From the NCBI RefSeq assembly GCF_036346615.1, contig NZ_CP107836.1:5208001-5272000 (forward strand): DNA of 64,000 bases, in the 5' to 3' direction. Under the pieces are notes generated by a model. The model had not been told where the DNA came from, ran no database searches, and worked only from the letters and a program-made list of their open reading frames with translations. The translations under genes and the position numbers were made by a program. The stretch's first letter is position 1, and each line of letters begins with the position of its first letter. This stretch comes from Streptomyces sp. NBC_00523. GTDB lineage: Bacteria > Actinomycetota > Actinomycetes > Streptomycetales > Streptomycetaceae. Of the stretch, positions 32,982 to 39,798 are shown piece by piece.

Positions 32982-33617
32982 TCAGGCGCCCTGTGCCGGC
33001 TCGTCGAGCCAGTGCAGGGCGCCGAGTGCGATGAGCCGCATCCGGCGCCCCGCCGTGCGGGCCACCCGCGCGTCGTCCGCCGGGCCCGCGTCCAGCAGGG
33101 CCGACGCGGTGATCACCATGTGGTCCACATAGAGACCGCCCAGCATCAACAGGTCCTCCTCGGCCCAGCCCGCGGACTCCGGCTCCGCCGCGAGGGCCGC
33201 CGCCACCTCCTCGGCGAACAGCCGCAGCTGCGCCGCGATGGCCTCGCGGACCGGGCCGACCCCGCCGTGCTGCTCCCGCGCGATGAAGCGGAAGTGCGCG
33301 GGCTGCTCCCGTACGTGACGCCGTATCAGCTCCACGCTGCGGTCGAGCCGGACCTCGCTGTCGCCGGTCTCGGCGAGGATCGCGCCGATCATGCCGTGCA
33401 GGCTGCCCAGGGTCTGCTCGACCAGGGCCACGCCGAGCGCGGGCACGCTCGCGAAGTGCCGGTAGAAGGCCGTGGGCGTGATGCCGGCCGCCCGGGTCAC
33501 CTCGCGCAGCCCGAGGCTGCTCAGGCTCTGCTCCGCCAGCAGTCCGAGGGCGGCGTCCAGGAGCGCCTGGCGCGTCTTCAGCTTCTGGTTCTGGCGGACC
33601 CCGGCGATGTGACTCAT
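32982..33617 (-). CDS. TetR-family transcriptional regulator
   Basis: This 211-aa regulator has an N-terminal helix-turn-helix around residues 15 to 60: QALLDAALGLLAEQSLSSLGLREVTRAAGITPTAFYRHF. The C-terminal domain includes ARVARTAGRRMRLIALGALHWLD. The start ATG at 33617 has no Shine-Dalgarno but sits a few bases after a -10-like TTTACTGAAT read on the minus strand, so the message may be leaderless. Copies of a 19-bp motif lie next to its own start and ahead of the divergent small-membrane-protein pair. The family shape resembles regulators of fatty-acid desaturation and lipid genes; that is inference only. Confidence 0.92.
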   Translation of the reverse strand: MSHIAGVRQNQKLKTRQALLDAALGLLAEQSLSSLGLREVTRAAGITPTAFYRHFASVPALGVALVEQTLGSLHGMIGAILAETGDSEVRLDRSVELIRRHVREQPAHFRFIAREQHGGVGPVREAIAAQLRLFAEEVAAALAAEPESAGWAEEDLLMLGGLYVDHMVITASALLDAGPADDARVARTAGRRMRLIALGALHWLDEPAQGA

Positions 33618-33623
33618 GCCATT

Positions 33624-33642
33624 CAGTAAACAACTGTTCTCC
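33624..33642 (-). promoter_or_regulatory. Candidate TetR operator, copy at tetR start
   Basis: CAGTAAACAACTGTTCTCC lies 7 to 25 bases upstream of the tetR ATG and matches the copy at 33681 in 14 of 19 positions. It overlaps the presumed tetR promoter, so it could mediate autoregulation. Confidence 0.5.
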
Positions 33643-33680
33643 GGAGCGGGGAAGGGGTGTGCGGGTTTAGACTCAAGAGT

Positions 33681-33699
33681 CAGTGAACAGTCGTACTCC
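33681..33699 (+). promoter_or_regulatory. Candidate TetR operator upstream of small membrane protein genes
   Basis: CAGTGAACAGTCGTACTCC lies 45 bases before the ATG at 33744, in the same orientation as the copy at 33624. The 57-base period places the two sites across the divergent promoters. Confidence 0.5.
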
Positions 33700-33743
33700 G
33701 AATGTTCCTGGCGCAACGCCATCCGCACACGGAAAGGCCGAAC

Positions 33744-33896
33744 ATGATCGTCCTTGTCGCCGCCCTGCTCCTGCTGGGGATCGTGCTGGGAGCGGTGGCC
33801 CAGATCCCGCTGCCCCTGTCGCTCGTCCTCGGCGCGCTCATCGCCTGCTGGCTCCTGGTCTTCACCGTGCGCGAGCGGGCGCGGGGTTCCCGGTGA
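33744..33896 (+). CDS. Small membrane protein (50 aa)
   Basis: This 50-aa protein has two close hydrophobic segments: MIVLVAALLLLGIVLGAVA and LSLVLGALIACWLLVF. A short Arg-rich tail follows (VRERARGSR). ATG at 33744 is preceded by GGAAAGG. Its stop overlaps the next start (GTGA at 33893), indicating co-translation. It sits divergent from tetR behind a candidate operator and is probably part of that regulator's output. No function is recognised. Confidence 0.75.
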   Translation: MIVLVAALLLLGIVLGAVAQIPLPLSLVLGALIACWLLVFTVRERARGSR

Positions 33897-34162
33897 GCGC
33901 CCCGGTGCAAGCCGCCCCGCGCACCCGCCGGGACGCCGACGGCCTCGCCGTCGCCTCGTTCGTGCTGGGCCTCGTCGGGCTGCTGGTGATGAACCTGCTG
34001 CTGGGCCCCGCCGCCATCGTGATGGCCCTCGTGGCCCTGGCCCGCTCCACCACCCGGCGCACCCGCGCCTTCCTCGGCCTCGCGCTCGGCGTCGCCGACC
34101 TGGTGGTCCTGGCCTTCCTGGTCACCGGAAACGGCGTCGTCGCCTGGAACTTCGGGGGCTGA
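33893..34162 (+). CDS. Small membrane protein, DUF4190-like
   Basis: This 89-aa protein has a short N-terminal region (APVQAAPRTRRDADG) and the two-helix core AVASFVLGLVGLLVMNLLLGP, then ALGVADLVVLAFLVTGNGVV. This resembles DUF4190 proteins, which are common in Actinobacteria and of unknown function. The GTG start at 33893 overlaps the preceding gene by four bases. Together with the 50-aa protein it forms a small operon transcribed away from tetR. Confidence 0.8.
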   Translation: MSAPVQAAPRTRRDADGLAVASFVLGLVGLLVMNLLLGPAAIVMALVALARSTTRRTRAFLGLALGVADLVVLAFLVTGNGVVAWNFGG

Positions 34163-34248
34163 TCCGCCCGGCCCGCACGGTGCGCGGGGAGCGGGACCCC
34201 ATGCGCCCGCCGTACGCCCCACCGGGGGCTCGTAGAATCGAGCCCACC

Positions 34249-35418
34249 ATGGCTTACCTCGACCACGCCGCGACCACGCCGATGCTTCCCGAGGCGATCG
34301 CGGCGATGACCGCGCAGCTCGCCGTCACGGGCAACGCGTCCTCACTCCACGCCGCCGGGCGCCGGGCCCGCCGTACCGTCGAGGAGTCCCGGGAATCCCT
34401 CGCCGACGCCCTCGGCGCACGCCCCAGCGAGGTGGTCTTCACCTCGGGCGGCACCGAATCGGACAACCTCGCGGTGAAGGGCCTGTACTGGGCCCGCCGC
34501 GACGCCGACCCCCGCCGCACCCGGGTCCTCGCCAGCCCCGTCGAGCACCACGCCGTCCTCGACGCGGTCGACTGGCTGGCCACCCACGAGGGCGCGACCG
34601 TCGAATACCTCCCCGTCGACCGGTACGGGCGGGTCCACCCCGAGGCGCTGCGCGAGGCGGTCCTGCGCGACCCCGACGACGTCGCGCTGATCACCGTGAT
34701 GTGGGCCAACAACGAGATCGGCACGGTCCTGCCGGTACGCGAACTGGCCGAGGTGGCCCGCGAGTTCGAGATCCCGATGCACGCCGACGCGGTCCAGGCG
34801 TTCGGGCAGCTCGACGTGGACTTCGGCGCGTCCGGGCTCGCCGCGATGACCGTCAGCGCGCACAAGATCGGCGGGCCCACCGGCGTCGGCGCGCTGCTGC
34901 TCGGCCGCGAGTACACCCCGGTGCCCGTGCTGCACGGCGGCGGACAGGAGCGCCACGTCCGCTCCGGCACCCTGGACGTGGCGGGCATCGCCTCCTTCGC
35001 CGTCGCCGGACGGATCGCCGCCGACCGGCGCGAGGACTTCGCCCGGGAGACCGGCGCGCTCCGCGACGAGCTGGCCGCCGCCGTCCTGGCGGAGGTCCCC
35101 GACGCGATCCTGGGCGGCGACCCGGCACCGGGCGGCCGTCTGCCGGCCAACGCGCACTTCACCTTCCCCGGCTGCGAGGGCGACTCGCTCCTGCTGCTGC
35201 TGGACGCCCAGGGCATCGAATGCTCCACCGGCTCCGCCTGCACCGCCGGGATCGCCCAGCCCAGCCACGTGCTGCTCGCCACGGGCACCGATCCGGACCT
35301 GGCCCGGGGCACCCTGCGCTTCTCGCTCGGCCACACCTCGGTCAAGCAGGACGTCCAGGACGTGGCCCGGGCGATCGGCCCGGCGGTGGAGCGGGCGCGC
35401 TCGGCGGGGCTCAGCTAG
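34249..35418 (+). CDS. Cysteine desulfurase (NifS/IscS type)
   Basis: This 389-aa PLP enzyme takes sulfur from L-cysteine. The N-terminus is MAYLDHAATTPMLPEAI. The PLP lysine is in SAHKIGGPTGVGALLL and the substrate Arg region in RSGTLDVAGIASF. The active-site Cys is on the loop STGSACTAGIAQPSHVLLATG. A TAGAAT -10-like sequence ends 12 bases before the ATG at 34249, so the mRNA is probably leaderless. It lies near mnmA, which needs a cysteine-derived persulfide, so the pair likely supplies sulfur for tRNA thiolation. Its stop region overlaps that of the convergent amidase gene. Confidence 0.95.
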   Translation: MAYLDHAATTPMLPEAIAAMTAQLAVTGNASSLHAAGRRARRTVEESRESLADALGARPSEVVFTSGGTESDNLAVKGLYWARRDADPRRTRVLASPVEHHAVLDAVDWLATHEGATVEYLPVDRYGRVHPEALREAVLRDPDDVALITVMWANNEIGTVLPVRELAEVAREFEIPMHADAVQAFGQLDVDFGASGLAAMTVSAHKIGGPTGVGALLLGREYTPVPVLHGGGQERHVRSGTLDVAGIASFAVAGRIAADRREDFARETGALRDELAAAVLAEVPDAILGGDPAPGGRLPANAHFTFPGCEGDSLLLLLDAQGIECSTGSACTAGIAQPSHVLLATGTDPDLARGTLRFSLGHTSVKQDVQDVARAIGPAVERARSAGLS

Positions 35419-36088
35419 CCCGCTTCCCCGACGTCTTCGCGCGCCGGACCAGCTCCATGTAGCGGTCCCAGTCCCAGCCGCGGCCCGGGTCCGTGTGGTC
35501 GGCGCCCGGGACCTCGACGTGCCCGATGATGTGCTCGCGGTCCACCGGGATGCCGTACCGCGCGCATATCGCCGCGGTGAGCTTCGCCGACGCCCCGTAC
35601 ATCGCGGCGGTGAAGTCCTGCGGGCGCTCCACGAAGCCCTCGTGCTCGATGCCCACACTGCGTTCGTTGTACGAGCGGTTGCCCGCGTGGAACGCCACGT
35701 CCAGCTCGCGGATCATCTGCGTCACGTGCCCGTCCTTGCGCACCACGTAATGCGCCGCCGCCTGGTGGCCCGGGTCCTGGAAGGCGCGGACCGCGCTGCT
35801 GAAGCTGCCCTGCGTGACATGGATGACCACCCGGTCGATGCCGTAGTCGTCGGGGCGGTCGGCCCGCCGCCAGTTCGCCTCCGAGGCCGCGACCCACTTC
35901 GCCGCCGCGTAGTCCACCGCCCCCGGCGTGCGCGGCTTCTCCACGCCCGGCAGCCGCCACCAGGCGCGCTTCAGCCGGTCCCGGGCCAGCGCCGCCGTGC
36001 CCACGGCCGTGACGGCACCGCCGATCAGCACCGAGCGCCGGCTGATCCCGGTCCCGGTGCCGCTGCCGTCCGTCCCCTTGGTCCCCAT
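35411..36088 (-). CDS. Tat-exported N-acetylmuramoyl-L-alanine amidase (PGRP family)
   Basis: This 225-aa enzyme has a Tat signal, GISRRSVLIGGAVTAVGTAALA, starting about residue 14. The amidase_2/PGRP domain follows. Zinc-ligand histidines are in VVIHVTQGSFSS and in IIGHVEVPGADHTDPG. Other typical features are the central ERSVGIEHEGFVERPQDF and the closing GRGWDWDRYMELVRRAKT. It should cut the lactyl-alanine bond of peptidoglycan outside the membrane. ATG at 36088 is the first before the twin arginines. The last eight bases overlap the cysteine desulfurase end, and the start is 61 bp from the divergent mnmA. Confidence 0.94.
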   Translation of the reverse strand: MGTKGTDGSGTGTGISRRSVLIGGAVTAVGTAALARDRLKRAWWRLPGVEKPRTPGAVDYAAAKWVAASEANWRRADRPDDYGIDRVVIHVTQGSFSSAVRAFQDPGHQAAAHYVVRKDGHVTQMIRELDVAFHAGNRSYNERSVGIEHEGFVERPQDFTAAMYGASAKLTAAICARYGIPVDREHIIGHVEVPGADHTDPGRGWDWDRYMELVRRAKTSGKRAS

Positions 36089-36149
36089 GAGACGGACAAC
36101 GCTTATCCGCGAGCTTTCGGTTCCCGTCCCCACGTACCCTGGTGGGGCT

Positions 36150-37280
36150 ATGACTGAGACTCCCCAGCGCCCCCTCCGTGTGCTCGCCGCCATGTCGGGC
36201 GGTGTCGACTCCGCCGTCGCCGCGGCCCGCGCCGCCGAGGCGGGCCACGACGTGACCGGTGTGCACCTCGCCCTCTCCGCGAACCCGCAGTCCTTCCGGA
36301 CCGGCGCCCGGGGCTGTTGCACCATCGAGGACTCCCGGGACGCCCGCCGCGCCGCGGACGTCATCGGCATCCCCTTCTACGTCTGGGACCTGGCGGAACG
36401 CTTCCGCGAGGACGTCGTGGAGGACTTCGTCGCGGAGTACGAGGCGGGACGCACCCCCAACCCGTGCCTGCGCTGCAACGAGAAGATCAAGTTCGCTGCG
36501 CTCCTCGACAAGGCCCTCGCGCTCGGCTTCGACGCGGTGTGCACCGGCCACTACGCCACCGTGGTCACCGGCGCCGACGGCAACCGCGAGCTGCACCGCG
36601 CCTCGGACATGGCCAAGGACCAGAGCTATGTGCTCGGCGTCCTGGACGAGCGCCAGCTCGCCCACGCGATGTTCCCGCTCGGCGACACCCTCACCACCAA
36701 GGACGAGATCCGCGCCGAGGCCGAGCGCCGGGGCCTCGCGGTCGCCAAGAAGCCCGACAGCCACGACATCTGCTTCATCGCCGACGGCGACACCCAGGGC
36801 TTCCTGGCGAACCGCCTCGGCGGCCCGGCGGAGGGCGACATCCTGGACGAGTCCGGTGCGAAGCTCGGCACCCACGAGGGCGCCTTCGGCTTCACCATCG
36901 GCCAGCGCAAGGGCCTGCGCATCGGCCACCCCGCCCCCGACGGCAAGCCGCGCTACGTCCTGGACATCTCCCCGGTCAACAACACGGTGACGGTCGGCCC
37001 CGCCGAGGCCCTGGACGTCACCGCGCTCACCGCGATCAAGCCCCGCTGGTGCGGAACCCCCCCGTCCGGCCCGGGGACGTACACCGCGCAGCTCCGCGCC
37101 CACGGCGGCGAGACCGAGGTGACCGCCGAGCTGACCGACGCCACCCTGCACGTCACGTTCACCGAGCCGGTGAGGGGCGTCGCCCCCGGCCAGGCGGTCG
37201 TGCTGTACGACGGCACCCGCGTGGTCGGCTCCGCGACGATCGCGACGACGGTACGCCGGGAGCGCGCGGCGGCGGGCTGA
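36150..37280 (+). CDS. mnmA: tRNA-specific 2-thiouridylase MnmA
   Basis: This 376-aa enzyme thiolates U34 of tRNA-Lys, Glu and Gln. The PP-loop is VLAAMSGGVDSAVAAARA. The first catalytic Cys is in NPCLRCNEKIKFA (with CxxC form) and the second in DSHDICFIADGDTQGFL. Further conserved parts are GHYATVV, MAKDQSYVLGVL and EGAFGFTIGQRKGLRIGH. The C-terminal OB-like domain ends in GQAVVLYDGTRVVGSATI. ATG at 36150 follows a TACCCT -10-like sequence by 13 bases. It shares sulfur metabolism with the cysteine desulfurase upstream. A hairpin terminator follows its stop. Confidence 0.97.
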   Translation: MTETPQRPLRVLAAMSGGVDSAVAAARAAEAGHDVTGVHLALSANPQSFRTGARGCCTIEDSRDARRAADVIGIPFYVWDLAERFREDVVEDFVAEYEAGRTPNPCLRCNEKIKFAALLDKALALGFDAVCTGHYATVVTGADGNRELHRASDMAKDQSYVLGVLDERQLAHAMFPLGDTLTTKDEIRAEAERRGLAVAKKPDSHDICFIADGDTQGFLANRLGGPAEGDILDESGAKLGTHEGAFGFTIGQRKGLRIGHPAPDGKPRYVLDISPVNNTVTVGPAEALDVTALTAIKPRWCGTPPSGPGTYTAQLRAHGGETEVTAELTDATLHVTFTEPVRGVAPGQAVVLYDGTRVVGSATIATTVRRERAAAG

Positions 37281-37296
37281 GCCCCGTACGCACGGC

Positions 37297-37353
37297 AAAG
37301 CCCCGCACGACAACGCCCGACCCCAGTACGGGCGTGGCCGCGCGGGGCGCTTT
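37297..37353 (+). terminator. Stem-loop terminator after mnmA
   Basis: GCCCCGC (37300-37306) pairs with GCGGGGC (37342-37348), flanked by AAAG upstream and CTTT downstream. An inner arm ACGCCCG/CGGGCGT extends the structure. Confidence 0.75.
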
Positions 37354-37446
37354 CGTGGCGGTGCCACGGATTTCAGGGTCCGCCACAGCGGCGCCCGCCG
37401 CATCCCGGCAGCGGCCCCGCACGGGGCGGGTCGTACCGTGGCGGTC

Positions 37447-37986
37447 ATGAACATCTGCGTCTTCCTCTCCGCCGCCGACCTCGACGACCGCTACACCGTG
37501 CCCGCCCGTGAATTCGCCGAGCTGCTGGGGCGCGGTGGGCACACCCTCGTCTGGGGCGGCTCCGAGAGCGGCCTGATGAAGGTCGTCGCCGACGGCGTCC
37601 AGGACGCGGGCGGCAAGCTGGTCGGCGTCTCGGTGGACTTCCTGGCCGCGAAGGCGCGCGCCAACGCCGACGAGATGGTCATCGCCCGGGACCTCGCCGA
37701 GCGCAAGGCGCTCCTGCTCGCGAAGTCCGACGCGATCGTGATCATGGTCGGCGGCACCGGGACGCTGGACGAGGCGACCGAGATCCTGGAGCTCAAGAAG
37801 CACGGCAAGCACACCAAGCCCGTCGTCCTGCTCAACACCGCCGGCTTCTACGACGGCCTGCGCGAGCAGTTCCAGCGCATGGAGGACGAGGGCTTCCTGC
37901 CCCTCCCGCTGACCGAGCTGGTCTTCTTCGCGGAGGACGGCGTCGGCGCCCTGGCCTACCTGGAGGAGTCGGCCGGCCTGCAGTGA
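37447..37986 (+). CDS. LOG-family (TIGR00730-like) nucleotide-binding protein
   Basis: This 179-aa Rossmann-fold protein shows VWGGSESGLMKVVADGVQDAGG, which carries the GGxxGLM element, and VIMVGGTGTLDEATEIL, equivalent to the PGGxGTxxE motif. Proteins of this family hydrolyse nucleoside monophosphates at the glycosidic bond; plant homologues are cytokinin-activating phosphoribohydrolases. ATG at 37447 is 12 bases after a TACCGT sequence that may be a -10 box. It is a single gene between a terminator and the SDR gene. Its natural substrate is unknown. Confidence 0.85.
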   Translation: MNICVFLSAADLDDRYTVPAREFAELLGRGGHTLVWGGSESGLMKVVADGVQDAGGKLVGVSVDFLAAKARANADEMVIARDLAERKALLLAKSDAIVIMVGGTGTLDEATEILELKKHGKHTKPVVLLNTAGFYDGLREQFQRMEDEGFLPLPLTELVFFAEDGVGALAYLEESAGLQ

Positions 37987-38029
37987 TGTGACGTACGGGG
38001 CCCGGGCGGCGGATGCGACGATGGGGACC

Positions 38030-38719
38030 ATGTCCACTCACCTCATCACCGGTGCCGGTTCCGGCATCGGCGCAGCGGTCGCCCGGCGTCTCACCGAACG
38101 CGGGGACGACCTCGTCCTGCTGGCCCGCGACGCGGGCCGCGCCAAGGAGCTCGCCGCGCTCCACCCCGGTGCCCGCACCCTGGTCGGCGACCTGTCCAAC
38201 CCGGACCGGCTCTCCTGGGCCCTCGCCCAGCAGAGCGTCCCGGAACGGCTCGACTCGCTGCTGCACATCGCGGGCGTGGTCGAGCTCGGCCCGGTCGGTG
38301 AGCTCACCCCCAAGGCCTGGCACTACCAGCTCAACGCCAACCTCGTCGCCCCCGCCGAGCTGACCCGGCTCACGCTGCCCCAGCTGCGCGTCGCCCAGGG
38401 CCACGTGCTCTTCGTCAACTCCGGCGCCGGGCTCTCGGCGAGCCCCGAGTGGAGCGCGTACGCCGCCAGCAAGCACGGCCTGAAGGCCCTCGCGGACTCG
38501 CTGCGCCACGAGGAGCACGGCAACGGCGTCCGCGTCACCACCGTCTACCCGGGCCGCACCGCCAGCCCCATGCAGGAGAAGGTCCACCGGCAGGAGGGCA
38601 AGGAGTACGACCCCGCCCGCTGGATCGACCCCGAGTCCGTCGCGACCACCATCCTGATGGCGCTCGACCTGCCCCGCGACGCCGAGGTCAACGACCTCAC
38701 CGTCCGTCCCGGCCGCTGA
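38030..38719 (+). CDS. Short-chain dehydrogenase/reductase
   Basis: This 229-aa Rossmann enzyme has the cofactor motif TGAGSGIGAAVAR at residues 6 to 18. The Asn-containing structural motif appears as LHIAGVVELG, and the catalytic Tyr-Lys pair in SAYAASKHGLKAL with upstream Ser in VNSGAGLSAS. The C-terminus GRTASPMQEKVHRQEG belongs to the classical SDR subgroup. ATG at 38030 is used; an upstream in-frame ATG lies at 38021. The substrate is not predictable. It is followed by the MetE-like gene 23 bp later, so the two may be co-transcribed. Confidence 0.9.
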   Translation: MSTHLITGAGSGIGAAVARRLTERGDDLVLLARDAGRAKELAALHPGARTLVGDLSNPDRLSWALAQQSVPERLDSLLHIAGVVELGPVGELTPKAWHYQLNANLVAPAELTRLTLPQLRVAQGHVLFVNSGAGLSASPEWSAYAASKHGLKALADSLRHEEHGNGVRVTTVYPGRTASPMQEKVHRQEGKEYDPARWIDPESVATTILMALDLPRDAEVNDLTVRPGR

Positions 38720-38742
38720 TCGCGGGGCCGTACCCTTCTCGC

Positions 38743-39768
38743 GTGAGCGAGATCAGCGAGTTCAGGGACTGCCCGGCCACCGGGATCGGTTCGATGCCCG
38801 GGGGAGACGCCCGGGAGGCGGCGAAGACCGTCACCGGCTCCTTCGGCGACGGCGAGGGCATGCCGTACCTGGCGGAACTCCCGGCCCGCGGGCCCGGCGC
38901 CGACATGATCGGCCGCACGATCGGACTGCTCTCCGAGCTGTACGGGCACGTCGAGCCCAGCGGCTGGCGGATCAGCGACCGGCCCGGCCGCGACACCCGC
39001 CGCGCCCGGTCCTGGCTCGGCGAGGACCTGGACGCCCTGGAGGAGTTCACCCAGGGCTACGAGGGCCCGCTCAAGATCCAGGCGGTGGGGCCCTGGACCC
39101 TCGCCGCCGCCCTGGAACGCCGGGGCGGCGAGGCGTTCCTCGGCGACCTGGGGGCCTGCCGCGACCTCGCGGACTCGCTCGCCGAGGGCCTGCGCGGCCA
39201 CCTCGCCGAGGTGCGCCGCCGGGTCCCCGGGGCGCGGATCGCCCTCCAGCTGGACGAGCCCTCGCTCACCGCCGTGCTGCGCGGCCGGGTCAGGACCGCC
39301 AGCGGCTACCGCACCTACCGGGCGGTGGACCGCCAGGCCGTGGAGGCCACCCTGCGCGAGGTGCTCGCGGCGGCGGGGGAGACCGCGACCCTCGTGCACA
39401 CCTGCGCCCCCGAGGTGCCGTTCGCGCTGCTGCGCCGGGCCGGGGCGGACGGCATCTCCTTCGACCTCTCCCTGCTCACCGAGCGTGAGGAGGAGGCCGT
39501 CGGGGAAGCCGTCGAGGGCGGCACCCGGATGTTCTTCGGGGTCGTACCGGGCACCGACCCGGCCTCGGGCCGATTGTCCGACCCGGGCGGTAGCGTCATG
39601 GGTGTCAGGACGCTGTGGCGCAGGCTGGGGCTGAATCCGGGGACTCTCACCGAGTCCGTGACGGTCACCCCCTCGTGCGGACTCGCGGGTGCGTCACCCG
39701 CGTACGCACGGGCCGCGCTCGCCCACTGCGCCCGGGCCGCGAGATCGCTCGCAGACAACCCTGAGTAG
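38743..39768 (+). CDS. MetE-like (cobalamin-independent methionine synthase family) protein
   Basis: This 341-aa protein corresponds to the C-terminal barrel of cobalamin-independent methionine synthase and the related UROD/MetE superfamily. The N-terminus is ATGIGSMPGGDAREAAKTV. Zinc-ligand-type residues are in TLVHTCAPEVPF and in TVTPSCGLAGASP. Because full MetE has two domains (about 750 aa), this is a stand-alone half-size homologue. Such proteins may transfer methyl groups in other pathways. GTG at 38743 has a TACCCT -10-like box about 9 bases upstream, so it may be leaderless. It precedes ligA by 30 bp. Confidence 0.85.
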   Translation: MSEISEFRDCPATGIGSMPGGDAREAAKTVTGSFGDGEGMPYLAELPARGPGADMIGRTIGLLSELYGHVEPSGWRISDRPGRDTRRARSWLGEDLDALEEFTQGYEGPLKIQAVGPWTLAAALERRGGEAFLGDLGACRDLADSLAEGLRGHLAEVRRRVPGARIALQLDEPSLTAVLRGRVRTASGYRTYRAVDRQAVEATLREVLAAAGETATLVHTCAPEVPFALLRRAGADGISFDLSLLTEREEEAVGEAVEGGTRMFFGVVPGTDPASGRLSDPGGSVMGVRTLWRRLGLNPGTLTESVTVTPSCGLAGASPAYARAALAHCARAARSLADNPE

Positions 39769-39798
39769 CGGGACGCTGGGTAACGGGAGGACGGGACG

